Position numbers and translations under genes: made by a program. The notes under the pieces were generated by a model. It searched no databases. It had not been told where the DNA came from and saw nothing but the letters and a program-made list of their open reading frames with translations. This document shows positions 1-7,506 of a stretch of 64,000 nt of DNA, piece by piece. This stretch comes from Streptosporangium pseudovulgare (GTDB taxonomy: Bacteria; Actinomycetota; Actinomycetes; Streptosporangiales; Streptosporangiaceae), in NCBI RefSeq assembly GCF_014648055.1, contig NZ_BMQJ01000002.1:124001-188000 (forward strand). Reading direction: 5' to 3'. The stretch's first letter is position 1; every line of letters starts with the position of its first letter.

Positions 1-2
1 GC

Positions 3-428
3 CTGACCCTCGCCGGGTACGTCGCCGGGCCGGTGGCGGAGATGGTGGTGCGGCTGCGCGGCCGGCGGCCGCACGCCGAGACCTGCGCGCTGGTGTGGCC
101 GCCGATCCGCCGCCGGCTGCGCCGGATGGCGTGGACCGGCGCGGGGCTGCTGGCCGCGGTGGCGGCGTTCATCACGCTGCTGGTGCTGTTCTCGGTCAAC
201 CAGGCGGGAGCGTGGCCGGCGGTGCTCTCCGGCTGGCTCGTCATCCGGATCCTCGCGGTGCTCATGCTGGTGCAGGAGATCACCGCCGTCGCGGCGGTCG
301 CCTCCGGGATCGGGCAGGGCTGGCGGCCGAGCCGCGCGCAGCGTGTGGCGATGGCGGGGGTGCTGGGCGGCACCGGAGTGCTGCTGGTGGCCGGCGCCTA
401 CTACAGCCTGTTCGCCTTCCCCTGGTAG
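3..428 (+). CDS. C-terminal part of a membrane protein (possible serine-hydrolase tail), 5' end outside window
   Basis: The reading frame is already open at the first bases of the window and ends at a TAG, so the visible part is a C-terminus of about 141 residues. An in-frame ATG at 33 exists but nothing suggests it is the real start. The piece has three hydrophobic segments (around GAGLLAAVAAFITLLVLF, SGWLVIRILAVLMLV and VLGGTGVLLVAGAYYSLF) separated by basic stretches. A closing aromatic tail of the type YYSLFAFPW is common at the end of actinobacterial beta-lactamase-like serine hydrolases that carry a C-terminal membrane domain. That family link is inference, because the catalytic domain is not in view. 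Confidence 0.5.
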   Translation: MTLAGYVAGPVAEMVVRLRGRRPHAETCALVWPPIRRRLRRMAWTGAGLLAAVAAFITLLVLFSVNQAGAWPAVLSGWLVIRILAVLMLVQEITAVAAVASGIGQGWRPSRAQRVAMAGVLGGTGVLLVAGAYYSLFAFPW

Positions 429-504
429 CGGCCGGCCGGGGCGGCGCGCCGTACGGGCGGGCGGGTCCGGCGGACTCGTGAGAGCGGCCGGGCGGGTCCG
501 CCGG

Positions 505-1533
505 TCAGACGTAGCAGGTGAGCCAGCGGTCCATCTCGGTGAACACCTGCCTGCGGACCGGCTCGGCCGACAGCGCGAGGTCGTGCACGCCGCCGGCCAC
601 CCGCACGCACGTCACGTGGTGCCCGATCCTGGTCGCCCAGTGGGCGATCTGCTCCGGGTCGAGCACGACGTCGGCGGCCTGGGCCTCCGGCGCGAAGTCG
701 CGCAGCCGCAGTCCCCTGGCGGCGCAGAGCACCAGGACAGGGACGTCCACCCGCAGTCCGGCGTGCAGGCGCCGCTGGGCCCGGCGGATCGCGGCCAGCC
801 AGGCCGCGTGCACCGGGAAACCGCCGATCGGCTTCCACTCCAGGTCGAAGTCCCACTCGCCGTGGTGGTCGCGGTGCAGGCTGGTGCCGTAGGCGGTGGC
901 GGCGCCGAGGGGCAGTACGGCGTGCCGCGGCATCCTCGCCATCGGCCCCCTCAGCAGGTCGGCCGCGATCCGCAGCGGGGCGGGGACGTTGAGGTCGAGG
1001 AAGGGGCTGTTCAGCATCAGTCCCTGGACGAGGCCGCGGCCGCGGACCCGGTCGGCCCAGAGCGCGGTCACCAGGCCGCCGGTGGAGTGGGCGTTGAGGA
1101 CGACCGTGCGGTGGCCGTCCCGCTCGCGGACGAGCCGGACCGCCTCGTCGATCTCCGGGAAGTACTCGGTGACGCTGCGCACGAACCCGCGGGTCTGGTG
1201 CGGCAGCAGCGAGCGGCCGTACTTGCGCAGGTCGAGGGCGTAGAAGTCGAGCCCCTTGGCGGCGAAGTGCTCGGCCAGGTGGGTCTGGAAGAAGTAGTCG
1301 GTGAACCCGTGGACGTACAGCACGGCGCCGCGCGCCGGTGCGGCGGCGCGGCGACGCACCAGCGTGGCGACGACCTCCCCCTCGTCGTCGTCGGCCATGG
1401 GCAGGACGGTGAGCTCGTAGCCGGGGCCGAGGACGTCGGTCATGGGGCCGGCACCCCCATCGGTCCGGTCCCCGGAGAGGGGTTCGGGGGCGGCGGCGCC
1501 GTGCTCGGTCTCGGGGGAGGACATGGGCGGCAT
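505..1533 (-). CDS. alpha/beta hydrolase (serine lysophospholipase / S33-like)
   Basis: This is a 342-residue alpha/beta-hydrolase. The oxyanion segment is YVHGFTDYF near residue 73-81, the nucleophile elbow is NAHSTGG with Ser150, and a late GGVHDLALS supplies the likely catalytic His. The fold and elbow fit the Hydrolase_4 group (monoacylglycerol or lysophospholipase-like esterases); the substrate is unknown. No signal peptide is seen, so it is probably cytoplasmic. The first 30 residues are low-complexity (Pro/Gly/Glu rich). The ATG at 1533 has a weak GGA about 9 bases upstream, and the ATG at 1443 (MTDVLGPG) is a credible alternative start. It stands alone, facing the divergent ydcF-like gene across about 250 bases. 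Confidence 0.85.
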   Translation of the reverse strand: MPPMSSPETEHGAAAPEPLSGDRTDGGAGPMTDVLGPGYELTVLPMADDDEGEVVATLVRRRAAAPARGAVLYVHGFTDYFFQTHLAEHFAAKGLDFYALDLRKYGRSLLPHQTRGFVRSVTEYFPEIDEAVRLVRERDGHRTVVLNAHSTGGLVTALWADRVRGRGLVQGLMLNSPFLDLNVPAPLRIAADLLRGPMARMPRHAVLPLGAATAYGTSLHRDHHGEWDFDLEWKPIGGFPVHAAWLAAIRRAQRRLHAGLRVDVPVLVLCAARGLRLRDFAPEAQAADVVLDPEQIAHWATRIGHHVTCVRVAGGVHDLALSAEPVRRQVFTEMDRWLTCYV

Positions 1534-1786
1534 CCTATTTCAGGACGATCCGCTTCAGGACGATCGGCGGGACGGCCGCCCACGGACCATGAGCCGATCT
1601 CCTGCCATCGCCCGGCGAGTACCAGAGGCTCACACGGCGATGCGTCTGTCCTGTGCCGTGCCGTGGAGGCGTCCCGGCGGGGGCTTCCGGCCGCGGGCGA
1701 TCGGCAGGAGGTCCTGACAGGATGCGTCGTTCGCGGTGCGGCTCGTGCCTCCGCTGCCCGAAGCCGGGGTGCCCTAGAGTCGCCGC

Positions 1787-2386
1787 ATGCGACGAAGGAC
1801 AGGACTGGCGATGGCCGGGGCCGCGGCCCTGATCTGGGGCGAGTGGTTGAACTGGCGCTGGTCTCGGGCTCTCGTGGGAAGCGGTGAGGGCGATTCCGAG
1901 GCCGTGGTCGTGCTGGGCTACCGGAACCCCCAGGCGACGGCGAACTTCGTCAACCGCTGGCGGGTCCGCGCCGGCATTCGCTCCATCGCCGCCGGCCGCC
2001 CGCATGGCACTCGCGTGATCTTCAGCGGCGGTGCGGCCGGCGGCGCCGCCGCGGAGGCCCGGCTGATGGCCGACTACGCGAAGTCGGTGCTCAAGTTCGA
2101 CGGCACAGTGCTCCTTGAGGACCGAAGCGCGACGACATGGGAGAACATCGCGAACGTGATCCCACTGCTTGAGGACGTCGACCGCATCAAGATCGCCTCT
2201 CAGCCGGCTCACGCGCTCAAGGCCCGCGCGTACTTACGGCGACGGCGCCCTGATCTGGCCAGGAGGCTCGTGCGTGCGGATGACTACCGCCCTGGCGAGT
2301 GGATGGTCGTCAAGCCGCTGCTGGCTCTGTACGGACTCTGGACGCTTCGGGGTCTCAAGGCCGACGAACGGAAGGTCTCGCCGTAG
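1787..2386 (+). CDS. YdcF/SanA family protein (DUF218)
   Basis: This 199-residue protein matches the DUF218 (YdcF/SanA) fold. It has an N-terminal Arg-rich stretch with one hydrophobic segment (residues about 8-20), then AVVVLGYR at the start of the core, a TRVIFSGG strand/loop, the acidic ARLMADYAKS helix, LLEDRSATTWENI, and KIASQPAHALKARAYL. The family is linked to cell-envelope processes and binds nucleotide-like ligands in E. coli YdcF, but the reaction is not established. No clear Shine-Dalgarno precedes the ATG, so the transcript could be leaderless or the gene weakly translated. A short tandem repeat follows the stop. Confidence 0.8.
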   Translation: MRRRTGLAMAGAAALIWGEWLNWRWSRALVGSGEGDSEAVVVLGYRNPQATANFVNRWRVRAGIRSIAAGRPHGTRVIFSGGAAGGAAAEARLMADYAKSVLKFDGTVLLEDRSATTWENIANVIPLLEDVDRIKIASQPAHALKARAYLRRRRPDLARRLVRADDYRPGEWMVVKPLLALYGLWTLRGLKADERKVSP

Positions 2387-2388
2387 GC

Positions 2389-2467
2389 GGCCGCTGTCGC
2401 GCCGGCGCACTAATGGTGGTTCTTGAGGGCCGCTGTCGCGTCGGCGTCACGAACGGTGGTTCTTGAG
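2389..2467 (+). repeat. Two-copy tandem repeat of about 40 bp
   Basis: Two adjacent copies, 2389-2427 and 2428-2467, both begin GGCCGCTGTCGCG and end GGTGGTTCTTGAG, with a few substitutions and one indel between them. It lies between the ydcF-like stop and the convergent enolase-like gene. No function is visible. Confidence 0.75.
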
Positions 2468-2524
2468 CCCACGTTCGATCGGCCCGCGGATCATGGGTCC
2501 GCTCGCTCCTCCCCCGGTCGCCCG

Positions 2525-3538
2525 TCAGGCCGCGTACGACTCCTTGGCCAGGCGGCGGACGCGGGACTCGTCGACGTTGTGGCCCAGGCCCGGCTGGGTG
2601 AGCGGCACCGCCACCACCCCGCCGGAGGCGCCGACCGGCGGCGTCACGATCTGGGCGCTGCGCGGCGGCTCGGCCACGTCGCACGGCAGGTCGCAGCCCG
2701 GCAGACTGGCCGCGGCGACCGTGGCCGCCCGCGCGAGCCCGCCGCCCTGCCCGCCGGCGCAGGAGATCTCCCAGCCCGCGGCGACGGCGTGGTCGTGGGC
2801 CCGGCGCACCTCACGCAGCGACCCCATCGCCGCGGGGCGCAGCAGCAGCGCCCGCCCGGCCCCGGCGGCGATCGCCTCGCACAGCCCGGCCACCGAGGGG
2901 ACCTCCAGCAGGACCGGCGCGGCGACGCGCTCCTGCAGGTCGGCGTGGTCGGCGAAGCCGGCCGGCCCGGTGAAGGGGCGCTCGATGGCGGAGAGCGTGT
3001 AGCCGTCCAGCGCCTCCAGCGCGCCGACGTCGGTGTAGGCGCCGTGGGCGTCGACGCCGATGCCCAGCGCCGGGTACGCCTGGCGGACGGCGCGCAGCGG
3101 CTCGATGTCCCAGCCGGGATGGACGTCCAGGGTGACGTGGGTGTACCCCGCGCAGACGTGGCGGTTCACCCGGGCGACCAGGCTGTCCAGGTCGCGTTCG
3201 GCGGCGATCCGGACGGTCGCGGTCAGGTAGGTGCGGTTGCCGCCCAGCGCGTGGGCCAGCGGCACGCCGCGCATCCGGGCCCACAGGTCCCAGCAGGCCA
3301 TGTCGGAGGCGGAGCCCCCGGGGACCACGCCCAGCTCGTCGGGGTGCTCCCAGTCGACGCCGATCAGCGCCCTGCTGAGCCCCTCCTCCATCGCCGCCCA
3401 CGTCTTGGCGTCGGGATCGACGACCTCGCCCCATCCGGTCATGCCCCCGTAGTCGGTGAGCCGGACCATGAGGCTCTCGGGCCGCCTGCCGTACGGCAGG
3501 ACCACCCGGAACACTTCGAGCTCACGTACCCGCGGCAT
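2525..3538 (-). CDS. Enolase-superfamily protein (OSBS/NSAR-like) lacking the catalytic lysines
   Basis: This 337-residue protein has the two-domain enolase-superfamily layout and aligns well by eye with o-succinylbenzoate synthase/N-succinylamino acid racemases. The capping-domain segment GVVPGGSASDMACWDLWAR is followed by the barrel. Metal-ligand positions are mostly kept: Asp163 in GVDAHGAYT, Glu186 in AIERPF, and Glu212 where the family has Asp. The acid/base residues are not kept. The KxK strand is HVTLDV (Thr136, Asp138), and the Lys of the NIKPGRVGG strand is Arg234 in LLLRPAAMGS. It therefore probably cannot perform the standard proton-abstraction chemistry. It may be a divergent enzyme, a binding protein or a decayed paralogue. 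It is a single gene next to an IS relic. Confidence 0.8.
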   Translation of the reverse strand: MPRVRELEVFRVVLPYGRRPESLMVRLTDYGGMTGWGEVVDPDAKTWAAMEEGLSRALIGVDWEHPDELGVVPGGSASDMACWDLWARMRGVPLAHALGGNRTYLTATVRIAAERDLDSLVARVNRHVCAGYTHVTLDVHPGWDIEPLRAVRQAYPALGIGVDAHGAYTDVGALEALDGYTLSAIERPFTGPAGFADHADLQERVAAPVLLEVPSVAGLCEAIAAGAGRALLLRPAAMGSLREVRRAHDHAVAAGWEISCAGGQGGGLARAATVAAASLPGCDLPCDVAEPPRSAQIVTPPVGASGGVVAVPLTQPGLGHNVDESRVRRLAKESYAA

Positions 3539-3573
3539 GCACTCCCCCTGATCTCCCCGAGGCGCTGAGACAC

Positions 3574-3605
3574 GAATCCCGCCCGAAGGCGGGACTCCGT
3601 CTCAA
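3574..3605 (+). mobile_element. Relic right end of an IS200/IS605-like element
   Basis: GAATCC is followed by a small hairpin (CCCGCC, loop CGAA, GGCGGG; 3578-3593) and then a TCAA at 3602-3605. This repeats the layout of the better-preserved right end at 4615-4647 (GAATCC, hairpin, GGAG, TCAA). It looks like an orphan end of a related element or a rearranged copy. The resemblance was found by eye only. Confidence 0.4.
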
Positions 3606-3658
3606 CACGGAGGAGAGCGGCGTTCTTCCCACGCTTCAACGGTAGTCGCCGAGAAATC

Positions 3659-3694
3659 GGATTCCTCCCCGGCCTTCAGGCCGGGGAGGAATCC
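3659..3694 (+). repeat. Perfect 16-bp stem hairpin with TTCA loop at the left of the TnpB relic
   Basis: The left arm begins GGATTCCTCCCC at 3659 and the right arm ends GGGGAGGAATCC at 3694. The arms are 16 bases, fully complementary, and enclose the loop TTCA. The same TTCA loop occurs in the right-end hairpin at 4619-4638. Single-strand hairpins at the ends are what IS200/IS605 transposases recognise. Here the hairpin abuts the truncated tnpB, which suggests the intervening left part was deleted. Confidence 0.7.
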
Positions 3695-3724
3695 AGCCTC
3701 CCGCGTAGCGCAGACCGGCTGCCG

Positions 3725-4609
3725 ATGCGGCGGCGGGCGGGCATGCCGAAGTTCAAGAAGAAGCACCTCGCCGCCCCGACGCTGAACTACACCCGGCGGG
3801 GTTTCCGGCTCAAGGAGGGCCGCCTGCACCTGGCCGGGGGCATCGCGGTGACGGTGGTGTGGTCGCGGGACCTGCCCGCCGAACCGTCCAGCGTGCGGAT
3901 CCACCGCGACCCCGTCGGCCACCTCTACCCCTCCTTCGTCGTGCCCGCGCGTGTCGAGGAGCTGCCTGCCACCGGCCGGGCGATCGGCATCGACTGGGGC
4001 GTCAAAGACATCGCCGCCACCACCACCAGCGACGCCCATGACCTGCCGCACCCTCAGTACGGGCGGGCGGCGGCGGCGAAGCTGGCGCGGTATCAGAAGA
4101 TGATGGCTCGCCGCAGGCCGCCGAAGGGCAGGCCCGCCTCCACCGGCTACCGTAAGGCCGCCCGCCAAGCCGCCAAGGCCCACAGGAAGGTCGCCCGGCA
4201 GCGCGCCGACGCCGCCCGCAAGTGGGCCAAGAAGGTCGTGCGCGACCACGACGTCCTGGCGGTGGAGGACTTCACGCCGAAGTTCCTGGCACGCTCCACG
4301 ATGGCGCGCAAGGCCGCCGACGGCGCGATCGGCGCCACCAAGAACGCCCTGATCGAGATGGCCCGCAAACACGGCCGCATCGTTCATCTGGTCAATCCCG
4401 CGCACACCACCATGGACTGCGCAGGCTGCGGAGCGAGAACCAAGCACGCCCTGCCGCTGTCGGAACGCACCTACACCTGCACCGCGTGCGGAGTCTCCTG
4501 TCCCAGGGACAAGAACTCCGCCCGCGTGATGCTTCTCCGGGCTGGTCTGGACCCGGTCGGCGTCGAGGGCGTAAGACCTGACGGGCCGCCGGCCCGTCAG
4601 GCGGCCTGA
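3725..4609 (+). pseudogene. tnpB: TnpB, RNA-guided nuclease of an IS200/IS605-family element, N-terminally truncated
   Basis: The 294-residue product matches the C-terminal three-quarters of TnpB, the RuvC-type nuclease ancestor of Cas12. It begins at the MPKFKKKH segment, which lies roughly 90-100 residues into full-length TnpB (normally about 380-430 residues), so most of the N-terminal recognition region is missing. The RuvC motifs remain: GIDWGVKD near residues 87-94, VEDF near 180 and RDKNSAR near 260. A zinc-ribbon CAGCG...CTACG lies between the last two. The frame is open upstream but encodes no TnpB-like residues there. No TnpA Y1 transposase is nearby, so it would have been mobilised in trans. 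It is probably a non-functional relic. Confidence 0.85.
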
Positions 4610-4647
4610 GCCGGGAATCCCCTCCCTTCAGGGAGGGGAGCAGTCAA
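4578..4647 (+). ncRNA. Candidate omega-RNA / right end of the IS200/IS605-like element
   Basis: The last codons of tnpB hold a 10-bp perfect hairpin (4578-4587 with 4591-4600). An 8-bp hairpin (4619-4626 with 4631-4638, loop TTCA) follows, and the element ends in TCAA at 4644-4647. In characterised IS200/IS605 elements the tnpB 3' end plus right end is transcribed as the guide (omega/reRNA), with the guide segment just past the TCAA. By that rule the guide here would be the sequence from 4648, inside the 3' end of the MFS gene. The boundary is a visual call. Confidence 0.4.
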
Positions 4648-5996
4648 GTTCTGACCCTGCCCGCGACGAGTGCCCCGGCCGCCGCCATCAGGGCGACGAG
4701 GGCGAAGCAGAGCACGTAGGTGAGGGCCGCGGCGCCGAGGACGGCCTGCACCGCGCCGGCGACCGCGATCGAGACGACGGTGTAGACCGACTCCGCCACG
4801 CCCATCGACGCGCTGTTCTCCCCCTCCTCCCCCGGCCGTGACAGCTCCAGGACCAGCACCGACAGCGTCGGGTACACGATCCCGATGCCGAGGCCCGCGA
4901 TGATCTCGGCGAGGAACGCGACGGCGACCGGGACCGCCGTGAAGACGGTGACGGCCATCAGCGCGAGGCCCACGGTGATGAGCACCATGCCGGACCGCAG
5001 GACGAGCACCCGGTCCATCCGCTTGCGTCCCACCAGCCACGAGCCGAACGACCAGCTCAGCGCGCCGCCGGTCAGCGTGAGACCGGCCATGGTGAGCGTC
5101 AGGCCGCGCTGCTGGTTGAGCATCAGCGGCAGGAACGCCTCGCCGCCCATGACCGCGCCCGCCGCGATCCCGCGCAGCCCGACCACCGCGGGCAGGCCGC
5201 GGGCGGCTCGCAGCGCGCCGGTGGGCAGCAGCCGGGGCAGCGATCCGGCCAGCAGCGCCAGGCCCACGAGGAGCAGGAGCAGTCCGGCGCCGCGGGCCGC
5301 GCCGCCGTACTGCATGAGCGCCGCGCCGGCCGCCGCCAGCATCGCCCAGCCGAGGCGCCGCCCGATCGGGGTCCGCTCCCCCCGCGGCGGCCGCTCCGAC
5401 ATCGGCGTGGTGGTCAGGCCCCGCAGGAGCAGCAGCGCGGCCGGGAGGACGAGCACGGCCACGCCGGCGAAGATCCAGCGCCAGCCGGCGCTCTCCACGA
5501 CGAATCCGGCGACGGCCGGGCCGACCATGGACGGCACCACCCAGGCGGTGGCGAAGACGGAGAACACCCGGGGGTGCAGCTCCGCCGGGTAGACCCGGGA
5601 GACCAGCACGTACATCGAGACCTGGAAGACACCGCCGCCGAACCCCTGGACGAACCGGCCGGCGATGAACACGTCCATCGTCGGCGCGGCCCCGGCCACC
5701 ACCAGCCCCACGACGAAGGTCGCCACGCCGGTCCACAGCGGCGCGACCGGCCCGGAGACGTCGCTCCACCGCCCGCCCAGCACCGTGGCGACCACCCCGG
5801 CGGCCAGCGCCCCGCTGAACGCCAGCGCGTACAGCCCCTGCCCGTGCAGCTCGTCCGCCACGACCGGCATGGCGGTCGCCACCGCCAGGTACTCGAACGC
5901 GACAAGGGTGATGATCGCCACCAGGCCCACGGTCAGGGCGCGGTGGCGTCTGGCGAAGATTCCCTCCGCCGGTACGGCGGTCGTTGCAGAAGTCAC
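4644..5996 (-). CDS. MFS drug-efflux-type transporter
   Basis: This 450-residue integral membrane protein belongs to the major facilitator superfamily (DHA/MDR type). It opens with a basic N-terminus and the first helix containing TLVAFEYLAVATAMPVVADEL. The motif-A-like loop GGRWSDVSGP follows helix 2, and GRFVQGFGGG lies in helix 4. Multiple further hydrophobic segments run to the C-terminus. It probably exports a small hydrophobic compound by proton antiport, but the substrate cannot be told. The TGA stop (4644-4646) lies within the TCAA end of the IS relic, so the insertion set or altered the very C-terminus (GRVRT). It has its own start region, separated from the upstream operon by hairpins. 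Confidence 0.9.
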   Translation of the reverse strand: MTSATTAVPAEGIFARRHRALTVGLVAIITLVAFEYLAVATAMPVVADELHGQGLYALAFSGALAAGVVATVLGGRWSDVSGPVAPLWTGVATFVVGLVVAGAAPTMDVFIAGRFVQGFGGGVFQVSMYVLVSRVYPAELHPRVFSVFATAWVVPSMVGPAVAGFVVESAGWRWIFAGVAVLVLPAALLLLRGLTTTPMSERPPRGERTPIGRRLGWAMLAAAGAALMQYGGAARGAGLLLLLVGLALLAGSLPRLLPTGALRAARGLPAVVGLRGIAAGAVMGGEAFLPLMLNQQRGLTLTMAGLTLTGGALSWSFGSWLVGRKRMDRVLVLRSGMVLITVGLALMAVTVFTAVPVAVAFLAEIIAGLGIGIVYPTLSVLVLELSRPGEEGENSASMGVAESVYTVVSIAVAGAVQAVLGAAALTYVLCFALVALMAAAGALVAGRVRT

Positions 5997-6041
5997 GAAA
6001 GGGAGATTACGGCGGGCATCCGCGCGCGGCGTCGGCCGTAC

Positions 6042-6068
6042 GGCCGGACCTTGGTCCTAGGTCCGGCC
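6042..6068. terminator. Hairpin, 9-bp perfect stem
   Basis: GGCCGGACC (6042-6050) pairs with GGTCCGGCC (6060-6068) around a 9-base loop. It lies between the MFS start and the VWA stop and may back up the stronger terminator at 6137. No U-tract is present on either strand. Confidence 0.4.
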
Positions 6069-6136
6069 CTGTCCGCGGGCCGGGACCGGCCGTGGCCTGA
6101 GACCGGGTTCCGCGGCGCGAAGGCGGTGCGAGGCGC

Positions 6137-6173
6137 CCGGCGGGGACGGGGCCGCCGTGCCCGTCCCCGCCGG
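6137..6173 (-). terminator. Terminator of the SWIM-to-VWA operon
   Basis: A 14-bp perfect stem (6137-6150 with 6160-6173, arm CCGGCGGGGACGGG) has a 9-base loop and lies 3 bases past the VWA stop codon on the minus strand. Long GC stems without U-runs are the usual actinobacterial form. It marks the end of the five-gene operon. Confidence 0.7.
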
Positions 6174-6176
6174 TGG

Positions 6177-7457
6177 TCAGGTGGCCGCGCGGCCCAGCTC
6201 CCGCTCGGCCCACCCGCCGATGTCGCGCCGCTCGATCGCGGCGGCCATCAGTCCGGGGAAGGCGTCGGGGGTGCAGGCGAACGCGGGAACGCCCAGCGCG
6301 GCCAGCGCGGCGGCGTTGTCGCGGTCGTAGAAGGGCGCGCCCTCGTCCGACAGCGCGAGCAGCACGATCACCTGGACCCCGGCCGCCGTCATCTGCGCGA
6401 CCCGGCGCAGCATCTCCTCCCGCACGCCGCCCTCGTACAGGTCGCTGATCAGGATGAAGATGGAGTCGGTGGGCCGGGTGATGAGACCCTGGCCGTAGGC
6501 GATGGCGCGGTTGATGTCGGTGCCGCCGCCGAGCTGGGTGCCGAACAGCAGCTCCACCGGGTCGTGGAGCTGGTCGGTGAGGTCGACGACCGAGGTGTCG
6601 AAGACCACCAGCGACGTCCTCAGCGAACGCATCGAGGCGAGGACCGCGCCGAAGACGCTGGAGTAGACGACGGAGGCCGCCATCGACCCGCTCTGGTCGA
6701 TGCACAGCACGACCTCGCGCTGGACGGCGCGCTGCCGCCTGCCGTACCCGACCAGTCTGGAGGGCACCACGGTGCCGCGCTCGGGCAGGTAGTTCTTGAG
6801 ATTCGCCCGGATCGTACGGTCCCAGTCGATGTCGGCGACCCGCCTGGGGCGGTGGGTCCGCGCCGAGCGGTCCAGCGCCCCGGTGACGACCGCCCGGGTC
6901 TTCTGGGTGAGCCGCCGTTCCAGCTCCGCGACGACCTTGCGGACCACCGCCCGGGCCGACTCGCGCGCCCGCTCGGGCATCACCCGGTTCAGCGACAGGA
7001 GGGTGCCGACCAGGTGCATGTCCGGCTCGACGGCCTCCAGCATCTCCGGCTCCAGCAGCAGCCGGGTGAGGTTCAGCCGCTCGACGGCGTCCTTCTGCAT
7101 GACCTGGACGACGGTCGAGGGGAAGTAGGAGCGGATGTCGCCCAGCCAGCGCGCCACCCTGGGCGCCGAGGCGCCCAGGCCGCCGCTCCGCTCCCCCTGG
7201 CCCTCGCCGCCGTCGCGGTTGTAAAGAGCGGCCAGGGCGCCGTCCATCCGGGCGTCGGCGCCGGACAGCGCGCACCCGGTGCCGTCGGCGTCCCCGCCGA
7301 GCACGAGCCGCCAGCGGCGCAGCCTCTCGTCGGCCGCCGGATCGGCGTCCTCCGCGGTCACCGCGGTCGCCGTGGTCACGGCCGGGTCGGTCGCGGGAGC
7401 GGCCGGGTCGGTCGCGGGAGCGGTCACCGGGTCTCCGTTCGTCTCGGGTGCGGTCAC
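6177..7457 (-). CDS. VWA-domain protein of the MoxR/DUF5682 operon
   Basis: This 426-residue protein has a disordered Pro/Ala/Thr-Asp repeat N-terminus (TDPAAPATDPA), a helical middle, and a C-terminal von Willebrand A domain. The MIDAS metal site is complete: CIDQSGSM near residue 250, the Thr of GGGTDINRA, and the Asp of LISDLYEG. VWA proteins paired with MoxR ATPases act as substrate adaptors or metal-dependent scaffolds, as in RavA-ViaA. It is the last gene of the operon, 49 bases after DUF5682, and is followed directly by a strong hairpin. Its partner is inferred from the gene order. Confidence 0.88.
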   Translation of the reverse strand: MTAPETNGDPVTAPATDPAAPATDPAVTTATAVTAEDADPAADERLRRWRLVLGGDADGTGCALSGADARMDGALAALYNRDGGEGQGERSGGLGASAPRVARWLGDIRSYFPSTVVQVMQKDAVERLNLTRLLLEPEMLEAVEPDMHLVGTLLSLNRVMPERARESARAVVRKVVAELERRLTQKTRAVVTGALDRSARTHRPRRVADIDWDRTIRANLKNYLPERGTVVPSRLVGYGRRQRAVQREVVLCIDQSGSMAASVVYSSVFGAVLASMRSLRTSLVVFDTSVVDLTDQLHDPVELLFGTQLGGGTDINRAIAYGQGLITRPTDSIFILISDLYEGGVREEMLRRVAQMTAAGVQVIVLLALSDEGAPFYDRDNAAALAALGVPAFACTPDAFPGLMAAAIERRDIGGWAERELGRAAT

Positions 7458-7506
7458 CGGGGCCCTCCCGGAGGGGTCTCGGGGCCTCGCGTGGTTCCGC
7501 GGGCGG

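Noticed and set aside
3602..4447. Long minus-strand reading frame opposite tnpB
   Set aside because: It is antisense to clear TnpB residues, has a Pro/Gly/Val composition from GC skew and no family motif.
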